Below are positions 32,640 through 46,474 of a stretch of DNA of 64,000 nt, piece after piece. The DNA comes from Rhodamnia argentea. Lineage: Eukaryota > Streptophyta > Magnoliopsida > Myrtales > Myrtaceae. Each line of letters opens with the position of its first letter. The stretch's first letter is position 1. The stretch is from positions 31,171,826 to 31,235,825 of the forward strand of contig NC_063150.1 in the NCBI RefSeq assembly GCF_020921035.1, written 5' to 3'. The position numbers and the translations under genes are program-made. The notes under the pieces were generated by a model. That model saw nothing but the letters and a program-made list of their open reading frames with translations. It was not told the origin of the DNA and did no database searches.

Positions 32640-34992
32640 ATGCATGCGTTGGCGTGCCACAGCTCCACCGGCGTCTCCGACCACCGGCGATGCATCCTCG
32701 CGGCGGACCACGGCCGACGATCCGACCCTTCCGAACGACGCCGAGGATCTCTCCTGCGACTGGACCGGGAGCTGGGGAAGCGTAACTACCGCAACGCCGT
32801 GGCCATCGCGAAGCAGCTGCAGGGTAAGCCCAGTGGTCTCGCCGGCTTCGGCTCTGCCAAGCAGGTATCCTCTCTCTCTCTCTCTCTCTCTCGTGACTGT
32901 GATGCGATATCTCCTTGTTAAATGAATCTTCAGGTTCCGAAAAGAGTGTGGTTGCCTGATGATTTGAAGCTGAATGGCACGGACTTGTCGTATCTTAGTC
33001 CACTGCTGGACTCAACTCTCGATTCGATACAGAGTTGCCTTGATTTTGCTCGAACGGAAGACTCTGTATGTATGCACTTTCACTGGCTCTCTTTTTTTTT
33101 TTTTTAATAAGAACTGGAGAAATTGTGCCGATTGGGTTAGTAGTGTGGGGATGAAATCTGCGATCACATCTGTTTGCCTCGGCTTTGAGTGCTGTCTTCT
33201 GTTGCAGATGCCAGGAAGTGGACAGCAAAGTGTTCCGCTTGAAGAAGGAAACGATCAGCCTCTCGGGGAAGAAGACATCTTCATGTGTTCACAGGTAAGA
33301 GCTCTTCTGTTGGGTCTCTAATTAGTGACTCGAGCGGTTCAGCACTGAGCTCCGATGCCTCATCGAACAAAGACGTGGTTGGCATTGGAAGATTTTAGCT
33401 TCGGTTTTGTCGACTGCAAGACCAGTGATGCATTGTTCGGTTGAGGCACGGAACATCATTCAATGATCAACCTTTGCTCATTTCAAGCTTGGTAGCTGAA
33501 CATGACTGAGCTTGATTTTGCCATCCATCTAATTCCTGTGCCGCTCTGGGTTTTCATGTCTCCTTCACATTGGGGATTTGTTTGAATAGAAGTCCATTTG
33601 TTGCAGCACGAAGCAGGTCATTTCCTAGTTGCTTACCTACTCGGGGTCCTCCCGAAAGAATATAAAGTGCTGAAGAGAGGGAATTCAAGCCAGGATCAAT
33701 TTGCTGGAGGGACTGTGAAATTTGTGGGATTCGAATTTCTTAGAGAGGTAAGGGGGCTCCGACTGTTCGACCAAATCAGGCCACGAGTAAATCGAGGATT
33801 AGGCTGTTCAGTAGGTCAATCTGTAAGGTGCTTTTGAACCGTACTCTGAAATGGTGTGAGTTTATGCAGCTTATATGCCAATTCCTCTCTCCATATGTGC
33901 CCTTTCCTGATTTCTTGAAACACAGGTTCCTGAATTGGATACATTAAGCGAATCCATTGGCGGCAGAAAATCAAGTTATAAAGTGAGATTATTTTCTTCC
34001 TCTGTATGTCATTCATGATAATATCACTTCAGCATTTGAAACCTTTACAACACCCGACTCCACTTCTCACGGGACATCTCCCAATCCCCTGTATGTCACT
34101 ATGAACATGCTTAGCTCGCAAGAGACAAGCTACAGTTAATTTAAGCACAATTATACTTGTCCATAAGCTTTTAAGGATGCTCATGAGGCTTTTTTTTTTT
34201 TTTTTTTTTTTGGTCGGAGCTCATGAGGCTTTGAGTCTCTACATTTTGAATATCTGCTGTTATGGGATAGAAAGTGAAGGAAATTTACTCGAGTCACTTC
34301 CTATATCTTGGGATGAAAAGCTAGAGCCTGTGTTTCGGTTCCAGTTTGCTTCTACTCGGACTTATGCTAATTCTCATATCCCATAAATGCAGGTTAATAA
34401 GAGATGCATATCCTCCAAGGTAGTGTTTTCTTACTTGATTCTTATGATCATGTCTTATTTGATAAAAGAAAACAAAACATGGTTTTTGACATGGTAATAT
34501 TCACAAGCAGAATGTGGTCACTGCTGATTCCATGGGGGGCTTGTATAGTCTGAATTTGTGAAAAAGTACTCCTTTTGAAGCGCTTCACTGCTTATAACAT
34601 GCTCTAAACCTGCAGACTTTCAACAACTTTTCCTGTGTCATTCTGGGAGGCTTAGTGGCAGAGCTTCTTTCTTTTGGCTACTCTGAAGGATTGCATTCAG
34701 ATGTTGATAAGGTCATTTCAACAAGTACTCGAGTTTTGAAGAATATTCACTTAAGTTGTTCTAACCACGTAACATTTGATCTGCTGCAATTCAACAGCTG
34801 GATAGAGTGATCAGATGGTTGGGCTTAACAGAATCTACAGTGAAATCACATGTTAAATGGGCATCTCTGAACACTGCCTTCATCCTGCACCAACACCACG
34901 AGACTAGGCTACAATTAGCCAAAGCTATGGGGTCAGGACAATCGATAGGATCCTGCATTAATATCATAGAGAACTCTCTGCATCAGAAATAA
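32640..34992 (+). CDS. HEXXH metalloprotease-like paralogue lacking the membrane segment
   Basis: Eight exons: 32640-32864, 32934-33065, 33208-33294, 33607-33747, 33926-33982, 34393-34419, 34616-34711, 34798-34992. They encode 319 aa. The parts shared with the minus-strand neighbour are the GKPSGL/GFGSAKQVPKR block, LKLNG, HEAGHFLVAYLLGVLP (zinc site about 149-153), the FNNFSCVILGGLVAELL helix, EGLHSDVDK, and the C-terminal VKWASLNTAFIL/LAKAM region. The stretch that in the neighbour holds the hydrophobic segment and the GGVGSLVLDTIGH exon is replaced here by a short acidic exon (LEEGNDQPLGEED). The product is predicted soluble. The N-terminus is Arg-rich and could be a plastid transit peptide. 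It belongs to the same plant family of ATPase-less FtsH-like proteins, and the substrate is unknown. Confidence 0.9.
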
Positions 34993-35509
34993 AGCCAGGT
35001 AACTCGCTCATTGTTTTTCTTTCCCCTGTATAAGTTTGCAGAGTGATGATGTTGATGCTGAAAAAGTTCAATGGTTTTGTGGATACTAAGAAAATAGAAG
35101 TAATTGAAGGATGAGAAATTCCACAGCCAGAGAATGTTTCCAGGTCTATCCCAATGGTCTGAAAACCAGACTAAACTTGGGCATTCGGAATCAATGCCTT
35201 AAGGCACAAATTGTACTATCTCAAGTTCAAGTTCAACATACATCCTCTTTCCATCTCAATTCACCTAAAGCAGTGAAGATGCCATTTATCCGAGTTATAA
35301 AACCACATGAATAGAATTTCCAGTCTACTTGACATCTAAAAACATGGACAACGAAAAAACCCTTTGATTTGATTCAAACATGATCCTAGTAAGATATCAG
35401 GATTCCCAGCAAGAGAGAACCTGAAAAACCCATATTCAAACATATACACTAGGAGTCCGCCCATGGCAAAATCTCTTATACAAGATCCAAGCTACAAACT
35501 GAAAACTCC
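34993..35509. other. Convergent intergenic region before H2A.X
   Basis: It holds the 3' UTR of the metalloprotease paralogue and the facing 3' UTR of H2A.X. Short frames here have no recognisable product. Confidence 0.5.
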
Positions 35510-36493
<984 letters not shown>

Positions 36494-36522
36494 TCATGGG
36501 TATGGGCCGTTGGATCTGATTC

Positions 36523-36532
36523 TCGCGGGAAA
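36523..36532 (-). promoter_or_regulatory. E2F site in the H2A.X promoter
   Basis: Minus strand TTTCCCGCGA matches the E2F consensus TTTSSCGC. It lies 230 bases upstream of the ATG and about 40 bases from the histone octamer. E2F control of H2A.X has been described in plants. Confidence 0.7.
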
Positions 36533-38377
36533 AGGAAGTGAATCCGAGTTTTTTTGGGGTCTTTCGTGAACTTTGACCGTCCTTCTTCGCGCTTCGTGTA
36601 TTTTGACACTGACACGACGCCGTATTGCGGCCCACGTGAACATGGCCATGGGCTTGTGAATTGCATGTTCTGGACTCGGTGTTCGGCCTAGCGTAGGATA
36701 CGACTGCGCTAAAGAAGATGATAGGGAGTAGGGATGATCGGTTTTCGGGTGAGCTAGTTCTCTCACTTCGGAAATGAACCACTCACAAAGGGCCGGTTTC
36801 ACAAATTGGGAATCAAGAACCGCTCTTAGATTCCTAGATCCACCTGGGAATCGGACCACCCGCCTAGTCCGGTTCTCGGTGGGTCTATAAAACCGGCCAT
36901 GCCTTTCGAGACTCGGCAGTATCCAACACGAGTATGCTTGAAGCCTGGAAATATGTATGTTCCAAAAACCCGCAAGATATAAACACCTTTGAACTTACAA
37001 ATATGCACGTTCCAAAAACCTGCAAGATATTAGAGTGTGATTGCAATGTCAGATTTCTCCACTCCCATTGACATGTCAATAGATTACCTAAATCAAGCAA
37101 CATAATATCGATTTGGTATGCGTGAATTGCATAACAGAACAAACACCGAATATCAATTTTTGTTGCCCCTTTCTTTGATCCAAGTCCCCACCTTCCATCT
37201 AAAATCCATAAATGTGGCAAATAAACATGAGGAACAAATGCGCAATTGAGAGAAAGGGGAGCGACCAAAACACGCCACAAATGCACGAATCCAAGAACAT
37301 AGGGGCGACCAAAACACAAACACATGCACCTGTGAGCACCGAGGGTTGTGAGTCCGTGATCCTTATCATCATCGAGGCCGCCATCTGCGAACGTCAACTT
37401 CGATGAGAGAGAGAGAGAGGAAAGGTCAAGAAAAATTATGTTAGAATTATAAATGAGAGAGAAAGTCGTGAGTTGAGTCGCACAATCATGTGAGGGAGAG
37501 CTTAGGAAGCTCATGCATTGACTATTAGGGAGAGCCAAAGGCGAGGCCGCGGCTGAAGGTGAGAGGTGACCAAGAGTGACTGGTGATTAGAGGCAAGAGG
37601 GTTGAAAGGATCGTGAAAGAGAGCGAGATGAGATGAGTCTATAATTTTGATTGCTGAATTAGGGTTTTGAATTTGTAACATAAAAATCCGATCCGGGTAG
37701 GCGATTCCGCACTGGAATTGGAAAAAGCCCAAAATCAGTTGATTCAGCTTGGTTCGGGCGGTTCCCAATTCTTTTGCTCGACGATGAACTTGATGCCAAT
37801 CGTAGGCAATCGGGAAAATAGGAATTAGGGACTTTATGGCAAGATTGAATTGAGAGAGGATGGTAAGAGCAACTTGTCATTGGATTGGTGACTAAATCAG
37901 CCGTCTCAATGTGGTTGACCAAGTTCAAAGAAAGAGAGAAAACAAAGCCACTTCTGAATCTGTCTTTCCTATTCTATCTTGAACTGAAACACAATAGGAC
38001 TCAGGAAATTGCATTGTACATCCATAATAGGCATGGAAAGGTTCATTCAGTGCCACGTGTAGAGATAGTATTTCTTATCGAAATTCTCGATCGAGATCCT
38101 TGTTTGCAGTGGTTAATTGGCATCCAATTAATGAATTATCCAATAGCAATTATCCTTTTTTAATTGGGAGAAATGACCGAGTGAACTGGATTCATTATCT
38201 CATGTTTGCTTCTCGTGAAAAAAACACCAATTGAAGTGAGGTTTTCTTCAAACAACAAGGAGCTGAGTGACCAATGTACATTGCTAGCATCACAAAATGC
38301 AATAAGTCTAGTCTATAGTATGGTACTGCACAGTGGCAATCTTGGCATAAAGTTAAAAGACCATTTGAGGTATAAGA
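36533..38377. other. Repeat-rich intergenic sequence
   Basis: No gene is supported. Stretches rich in CGGTTC, CCGGTT and GAACCG words (36735-36900 and 37675-37780) resemble the ends of the hAT-type element at 38386 and may be remnants of related copies. A 65-base tandem duplication occurs at about 36945-37030 (GTTCCAAAAACC.GCAAGATAT twice). Confidence 0.5.
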
Positions 38378-39129
38378 ATTTTTGCTAGGGGTGTGCAACC
38401 GGATCGGGTTGACCTGAAACCCGGATCGGACTACCCGAAAAACAAGGTCAAGAACCGATTCTTGCTTAAACCAGCCCAGGAACCGATTCCAATTTTTGGG
38501 AACCGGTTGAAACCTGTCCGGTTCTCGATTCTAGGTGAAGATCCACCCGAACCGGTTTTAAAACCGATTTTAGCTACTGTTAAAAAAAAAAAAAAACTAT
38601 CTTGCTTCTTTTGCCAACCTTGCAGGTTTCAAAGTGGGCTTAAAGTCTTTTGACTTGCAAGACAAAAAGGAGAGATTATTAGTGGATTTTGGTGGTAGTA
38701 CGATACAAAGAATTACACTTGTTAATTCAACATTTTGTAGGATCATTATTGTTTTTGGTGGATTGTAATTTCTATTATTATATTTTGGATTGTTGCTTTT
38801 GATGGATTGTCATTTTTATTGCTTATATCGGTGATTGTTACTTTTGGCGGATAATGATTTTATTATTTACCTTTTACTTTGGATCATTTCATCGATACTC
38901 CCATTATTTTGATGGAAAAAATGAAATTAAAAAACGAAACAAAAGGAAAACAGGTTTTCGGGTAGACCCTAGAACCGAATCGAAAAACAGGGTCGGTTCC
39001 GAAACAGGTTCTAGGATAAACGGGGTTGGTTCTCGGTTCCAAAAATTAGGAATCAGTTATAACATGATTAGTTTGAGGGTCTAGGTCTGGACCCTACCCA
39101 CCCAACCCATGCTCACGCCTAATTTTTGC
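38378..39129. mobile_element. Complete non-autonomous hAT-type element with 8-bp target duplication
   Basis: The element 38386-39121 (736 bp) starts TAGGGGTGTGCA and ends TGCTCACGCCTA, imperfect inverted termini of the hAT style. It is flanked by ATTTTTGC at 38378-38385 and 39122-39129, an exact 8-base duplication. Subterminal regions are dense in CCGGTT, GGTTCC and GAACCG words, as in known plant hAT MITEs. The interior is AT-rich and encodes no transposase. Confidence 0.88.
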
Positions 39130-39545
39130 CACACATTAGCCATTACTCTCCTAATTCATTCTCACTTACAGCTCATACTGATTTGAGCGTCAAACGGTCC
39201 AAAAAATTCCACGAGCCGATGGAACTCAAGCTGGATCAAATGCTGAGAGGCTTGAAGACCCGACATTCAAAAAGATAATTCCACTCAAAGAGGGGCATGT
39301 CCTCGATTTGCTCCACAGCAAAAGTAAGGATTCAATGTGTTTTTAGCCTGTCTTTTTTTTTTGGGAAAAAAAAGGTTTTTTTTATAGCCGAATTACTATG
39401 TACACCATCAATCACACCTTGTTAACCTTACAAACTCTCCGCACAGGACAAACAACAAAATCAAGGCAATTCCCACATGAGGAAAGATTAGGTGCCGTTC
39501 TTGGAACATTTGACTGCACCAATTTAACTCAACAAACTCTCACTC
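39130..39545. other. Intergenic spacer between two transposons
   Basis: Non-coding sequence with poly-T/poly-A near 39350-39385. Nothing further was recognised. Confidence 0.4.
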
Positions 39546-39549
39546 TCGT

Positions 39550-40345
39550 CACCTAATACCCTAAAAAACCTCAAACTTTAGTTCTTGCCCCAATTTTACC
39601 TTTTGTCTCGTAAAAAACCTCCAATTTTAGGTCCCGTCCCAATTGTACCAAAGACTTTCTTTTTTGTCCCATAAAAAATCCTTAACTTTAGGTCATGTCC
39701 CAATTCTACCATAAACTTTTGTTATCCTATAGAAAACGCCAAGCTTTAGATCTTGTCCTCATTTTACCATCCAATCCCAATTTTATATTAAAATTTTTAC
39801 AATCTCATAAAAAGTTATAAATTTTTACTTGAGTTACAAATCTGCCCCCATTAACTCCATCCAGAATTTCTCATTGACAATCGATAAATGAAAAACTCTC
39901 AAGCACAAGCTATTCGAGCATCCGAGCACGAGCTCTCCAACCGCGAGAGATGAAACATTCCCAAGCACGAGAGATCGAAGACCAAGCGTAAAATCTCTAA
40001 GAGCGATTTTGACGAAGGGTTAATGGAGGCAGATTTAGGATTCACGTAAAAGTTGACAATCTTTTACGAGACAAAAAAAATTATAGTAAACTCGAAACTG
40101 GACCTAAAGCTAAAACTATTTTTAGATAAAAAAAAAAATTAGGGTAGAATTGGTACTGGACTTAAAGTTAAAAGTTTTTAGCAGATAAAAAAAACTTAGG
40201 ATAAAATTGAGATTGGATTTGAAGTTGAGCATTTATTATTAGATCAAAAAATATTTAGGGTAGAATTGGGATTGCACAAAAAAGTTAGAGATTTTTAATA
40301 AAACAAAAGGTAGAATTGAGACATTGGTTGAAGCTTAACTTTTTA
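39550..40345. mobile_element. Foldback DNA transposon with tandem units in both arms
   Basis: The left arm (about 39550-39860) repeats a unit of roughly 60-65 bases containing CCCAATTTTACC and AAAAAACCTC.AACTTTAG. The right arm (about 40015-40345) carries the inverted units (GGTAGAATTG.GA and TAAAGTTAAA). The spacer between them is unique. The architecture matches the foldback at 27377-27901. Exact ends and target duplication could not be fixed. No coding sequence is seen. Confidence 0.65.
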
Positions 40346-41368
40346 AGGGCGTCAGGCCTCACTCTCGCTCATGCCACAATGACTACACGACAACAAGAAA
40401 TTTTAGGAAGACTCGACCTGAAGTGCACTCGTGTTGTGCCTGAAAAAGATTCGTTCCCACCAGTTGACCACAACCCACCAACATTCACCCAAAAGTAGAG
40501 ATGAAAGTGCGAGACAAATGGTCCTCATTCATTCCTACACCAAGCTTTATGAGGCAAATAGATAGGCTTAAGACCCACGATGCCTTTTGTGCTCCATTCA
40601 CTCATTGGCCTTTGAAAAAGTAAACATCATCTCATTCCCAGATTATCCATAATCATCCCATTTACTGAGCTCCCATGTGTCTCGTGGACACAGACACATG
40701 GAACCTGTCCCCTGTTTGTCCTCGAAGCTGACAAATTTTTCCATGACCAGCACTACCATACAAAAACCACCATCCCTAAGAAGGAGCTTACCTTGTGAAG
40801 GTGGCCTGATGTTGATTCATGCTTCCATGGGCTTCCTAGTAAGATGAAAGGAAGAAATGTTTTTTTATTTTTTTATTTTGGGGGGGAAATTCATGAGTGT
40901 CTGAACAGAGTTTTCCAACAGATAAGGATTCTGTAGGAGCTCTGTATTATCAGGTAAATGTTTCAAGCTGTCATTGGGTTTTCTTTTGTTGCTTTGTTTA
41001 TGGTTCCCTCATGGAGAATTTCTCCAAGATGATATCAGATTGTTTATTTCCCAGAAAGAATGTAGGCCATAGCAGAAAAATGGTCTTGCTTTTGCATGGA
41101 CAAGAATTTGCAGCTGATGTGCATGGCATTATTGTATCAATCACTTTGAAGGGAAAAGTTCCTTCTTTTTTCGGTTTAATTACACACAATGTCATTGAAT
41201 TCACTTCTGATCCTACCAATGAATCACTGGCAAGCTATGAGAAGAGTGTTGAAAACCGCACCTCAGTCAACCCGTGCCTGAACAGTGAATACATGCTTCG
41301 CATTTTCTCTGTCACATTTCATGATTGGATGAAATTTTCTTTCTATCTGGTGATTGGACCGCAGAACC
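40346..41368. other. Upstream region of the nucleoside hydrolase
   Basis: A long frame without stops runs through 40897-41368 but lacks an ATG start and has no family resemblance. It probably covers promoter and 5' leader. No splice-supported coding exon was seen. Confidence 0.45.
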
Positions 41369-44300
41369 ATGGTATCAACTGGAATTCTCCGGATAATGGT
41401 GTTGATCGGATGTATCGGATTTATGATGAACATCTTGGATGCTAGGTCTCGCCAGATTCTTGTCGATACTGATCTCGACATCGATGACATTTTAGCTCTC
41501 TTTTATTTGTTGAAACAGAACAGGAGTGAATTTGACTTACAGGTCATTTCTTTTCCTTTGAAATTTGAGCAGCTCTCCTGAATTCAACCAGAGTAGAAAC
41601 TTGCATATAGGCCTAAATGATGCTAACCAATCGTTGCAGGCAATTACTATTAATGCAAATGGATGGAGTGATGCTGGGCATGCAGTCAATCATTTATATG
41701 ATATCCTTTTCATGATGAATCGCGACGATATTCCAGTGGGGGTGGGTGGTGAAGGTGGTATTTCGCTAAATGGGGTTATTATGCCAGAAGTTGGCGGTTA
41801 TCTTCCTATTATTGACCAGGTGTTATTATAAAGCTCATTTCAGTTCTTAGTTTCTATTTTCTTTTTATTAATCAAAGCATTCTTTCACAGGGAATGTCAA
41901 CAGAGGGAGGGTGCCGGTATAGACAAGCGATCCCGCTGGGTCTAAGGGGACGGTTGGATATTAACACAAATTACGGCATAAGAAAGGGGTTCCTTCCTAA
42001 GGTAGCCAAAGTTAATGAGGTCAATCATATCACACATCCTCATGTACTGTCATTAATGCACGTTGTCTGTGTTTACTATGATCTAATGCTTGATGTATGT
42101 CTCTTACAACTTCAATTTTTCCAGCTAGATTGTGCTGGATAGAAATGTGCGTTGTTACCTCAACTGCCGCATTTGCCATAATGCATTTAGTTAGTTGCTA
42201 GAATTTGTTTTCTGCTCATTATTAGTAGACAGAAAAGGTTTCGCAATGTGACTAAAATCTAAGCCATATATATTTAGACTTATACTAAAAGGAATAGCTG
42301 TTGCCTTCATCTTCTATTCTCGAGTGTGGAGGTTGGTTTGCAACTGCGACGTGTCATTTTTCCTCTGAATTAAGTACTTTATTCTAGATCTAGCTCTAGC
42401 AACTTGACATTAACAGGGCCACAGGACATATATTCCTCTCAAGCAAGCTAGTGCGCAGCAAGTGATGAAAGATGCGATATCTTCAGGTCCTATCACGGTA
42501 TTTCTGATGGGAACACATACCAATTTTGCGCTTTTTCTCATGACCAATCCTCATCTGAAGAGAAATGTCGAGCACATATATGCCATGGGTGGTGCTATTA
42601 GGTCCACTTGCCCGAAAGTCAGTGACCCTTCTCAACAAGCTGCCTGTGCTAACATTGGCAACTTGTTTCCTCGAGATAGTAATCCGTATGCGGAGTTCAA
42701 CTTTTTTGGAGATCCTTTTGCTGCATATGAGGTAACCTTGTAATCTGGATGCTCTCTTTGTTTGTGAGTGATGAGAAATTTTATCAGGATAAAAAGATGT
42801 AAGCATTCAAGGTCTTGTCTATCCTAAGGGTGTTTTGCAGTCCAGGTACTTCATTCGGGAATTCCAGTCACGCTCGTTCCTCTCGACGCAACGAGAACCA
42901 TTCCTGTTGATAAGAACTTCTTCCAGGCATTCGAAAGGAGTCAAGATACATATGAGGCACATTATTGTTTCCAATCGTTGAAAATGGTTCGCGATACTTG
43001 GTTCAGTGACCGTTTTCATGAGGTACGTCCTGACACATTTCTATTTTCCAGAACTATTGAGAATAGTGCTGTAGCTGCCTAGACAAGATTGGTGATTCAC
43101 GAAATGATCACTTCCCAGAACTATTACATGTGGGACTCATTCATGGTTGGAGTGGCCATATCTAATATGCGAAATCAGCAAAACTTGGAAGAAGAAAATG
43201 CATTTGCTGAGATGGAGTACATAAACATCACGGTTGTTACTTCGAACAAGCCTTATGGAGTTTCAGATGGCTCCAATCCCTTCTTTGATGGGCTTACTGT
43301 CCCAAAGTTCAGACTAAGGAACAATGGAGTGCATAGTGGTCATGTTCAGATGGGAATGCAAGATCCATTTTGCGAAGCAGAGAATAAAGGGACATGTCAG
43401 GTAGTCACTTTTACCTATACCATTATAATTATTATAATTACAGGACTCTGTGGTCATAGTATATGCGCCACGGGCATTAATAGTTTCATTTTTTCCATTA
43501 AGTTAGTTTTAGGCAATAAGTTACGTTTACTTTACCATTTGAATTAGATGACTTTGTGGTAATAATAACCGTGCCCAGCGCATCAATGTTTCTACTTTGC
43601 GATAAGCCAGCATTTTATTCACAAAACTCAGGTGAGCAAGGCCTGCTACGTTCTCAACAAAGTGCTTACAAACCCTATTCATAAAGGCCATCTTCCACTT
43701 CCAGGGCATCAATATTTCACGAGTAATATCATGTACTACTGCATTTAATGGATGACTAGGCAATCGCTATGTTCATTTACTACACATAGTGAAGTGCAAG
43801 ATAATGTGTTTACAGGTATGCTGATATTGTTGATTAAGCTTTATTGTAGGATGGTTACACAGAGGAGGCAACTGGTCCAGAAGCAGTGCGTGTTCTTGTC
43901 GCGACGAAAGCTAAGCCAAGCCAAGACACCAAAAGCTCACTGAACAAAGAGTTCTACGAAAGCTTCTTGAATGTAAACTATCATGAGATCTTTTGTCCAG
44001 AGCACAATATGTTATGTTTTCACTATTTGAAATGAAGATGGTTCTCTTTCTTTTATATGTCTGTGAAGATGAATTTTGACTGGCTGACGACACCAAATAG
44101 AATAATGCCATGCGGATAGATAGCTGCATAGTCCATTGTTTAAGCTGATGTTGTTTATGTTGGCACAATGAACAAGATTTCTGGTGCTGTTTCAGGTTTT
44201 AAACAATCCCGAACAAAGTGGAAGGTTCAACATCACGACACAGTTCCCTCACTACAGGGAAATTATGCTTAAGCCAGACAGTGATATGAGGTCCACCGGA

Positions 44301-46474
44301 AAACCTGTTGTCTTCGACATGGATATGAGTGCCGGAGATTTTCTATCTCTTTTGTACCTTTTGAAAGTGCCGAGGGAACTTATCAACCTTAAGGTAGGAA
44401 TTGAGACCGTGCACCACTCATTGACAAATTAGACTTGGGAAACAATTGACAATTGTTGGAGCCCTTTTACACTTTATGATCTGTAGCTCATATTCTCCCC
44501 TAACCATTTCTAAGCACTGCTGCTAATGTGCTTATGGACAAATAGGGCATAATAGCGGGTTCAACTGGCTGGGCTACCGCTGCAACAGTTGACATTGTTT
44601 ATGATGTTTTGCACATGATGGGTCGGGATGATATTCCGGTTGGTCTTGGAGATGCATTTGCACATGAACAGACAGATCCAACTTTTCCTGCTATAGGGGA
44701 CTGCAAGTACAGAAAGGCAATTCCTCATGGTGGCGGCGGCTTCTTAGATGCCGACACGCTCTACGGATTGTCTCATGATTTGCCTAATAGTCCTAGAAGG
44801 TTTTGCACCTCTCATTGTTATTTCTCTCTTTTGCAAAAGTTGATTATTCTTCTGTCCTGTTATGCATATTGTCTGCCTCAGTAAAAAACATCAGAAAGTT
44901 TAATGGTTGCATGTATGATAGGCTGTCTTGCTTTATATACGTTGGACACTTTCTTGCTTAGCATTTTTTGTAAATTCGTTTCTCTAACTAAGGGGAGGAA
45001 AAATAACTAATGCATTTGAGTTTTTCAGAATATTCTGATCTCGGCTCTTAACTTCTGTGTCAGATACACGGCAGAAAATTCGATGAGGTTTGGAGCTCCT
45101 CGAAATACTGATCACCCTGAATTTAGACAGCCTCTTGCAGTTGATGTCTGGAAATCTGTTGTCAAATCACTAGACCCAGCCGCCAAAATTACCATATTGA
45201 GCAATGGACCCTTAACAAACTTGGCCTCAATCATTCATTTGAAAAACTCAAGCTCGGTGATCCAGGTAAATTCAATGACAAGGATAAACTTGTCGTCACC
45301 TGTTTAAGATAAATGATCCGTTAAGACCAGTGATCGCGCTTGAATTTCAGATTTCCTTATTAGTTTTCAAACATGAGAAACTGAGAACTTCTTTTATAGG
45401 TCATTTTGCACATGTTTGATATCACATCATGAATATCGTTACAATTCTATTTTATCTGCTTCCCTGAAGAAAAATGCCTATATGATAAAATTTTCCACTA
45501 TCTCTATTGTATTTTGCAGGATATATATGTTGTTGGGGGACATGTTGGCGATGGCAATGAAAGAGGAAATCTCTTTACTGTACCTTGTAACAAATTTGCA
45601 GAATTCAACATGTTTCTTGATCCTCTAGCTGCAAAGGCCGTTTTCGCCTCGGGGCTTAACATAACACTCATTCCACTCGGTATGCAAAGGAGGGTCAGTT
45701 CCTTCCCAATGATATTAAACAAATTACAAGTTGCGAACAGGACTCCTGAAGCTTCATTGGCCCATCATTTGCTTGCGACTCTGTGGAAGTTGCAGCAGAA
45801 ACATAACATATATCATCATATGGTAAGAGAGCTTGATCGTCTCTTCATGAATTGGCTGAAGGTCGCGTACATGTGAATATTTACTCTCTGAGTAATACCA
45901 CAGTTAAAGCAATTTACTTTGTCAAGGATGAGTGATCATAGAGTAGTAGTCTGCATTAATTCAAGTAGTTAGGGAAGAAACTCTGAGGAAATATGGCAAT
46001 GGTTGCACAATTTTTTCTGCTTTGAGAATTGACACATCAGAAAAATCTACTTTATAATACATCACTATGCAGGATTTATTCTTGGGGGAAACTCTGGGAG
46101 CAGTGACATTAGCCAGCAACATTTCTCACTTAAATAGGACTTTCGAGTTCAAGCCTCTCAACATCTTGGCCGATGGAGACGAATCAAAAATCGGAGAAAT
46201 TATCATCGACGAAAAGCGAGGAAAACCAGTGAAGATTTTGAGAAGCATTGACGAGGAGGCCTACTATGAGCATTTTGCGGAAGTACTGGGTAATGAAAGA
46301 CAGTCCGCTGTACCGGGGAGCTATGGTGAGCCACAAAGAGCAGATACTGAATCCCAGGCAGGAGTGTCAACAGTCATGAGGGAAGTCAGTAATCTCTTGC
46401 CCTTAGAATTAGGATTGATTCTGTTTTCTCTTTGTTTACACATGATGGTCTGCATAAGAATTAGACAACAGTAG
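41369..46474 (+). CDS. Secreted double-domain nucleoside hydrolase (NSH3-like)
   Basis: Twelve exons: 41369-41542, 41640-41819, 41891-42001, 42417-42731, 42846-43022, 43119-43400, 43850-43972, 44196-44393, 44546-44799, 45064-45265, 45520-45822, 46073-46474. They encode 906 aa. A signal peptide ([20 protein letters not shown]) precedes two inosine-uridine nucleoside hydrolase domains. Domain 1 has the calcium/ribose motif DTDLDIDD (33-40). In domain 2 the equivalent is DMDMSAGD (495-502), so its metal site is degenerate, although GPLTNLA and [12 protein letters not shown] are kept. This matches Arabidopsis NSH3 (At5g18860), an apoplastic inosine/adenosine hydrolase for extracellular nucleosides. 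Oddity: after the expected end (SAVPGSYGE) the protein continues about 50 residues to a hydrophobic stretch ([16 protein letters not shown]) encoded inside a tandem duplication, so this tail may be recent. Confidence 0.93.

Noticed and set aside
40897-41445. Long open frame upstream of the nucleoside hydrolase
   Set aside because: It has no ATG start and no recognisable domain, and it overlaps in another frame the first hydrolase exon, whose signal peptide and catalytic motif are clear.
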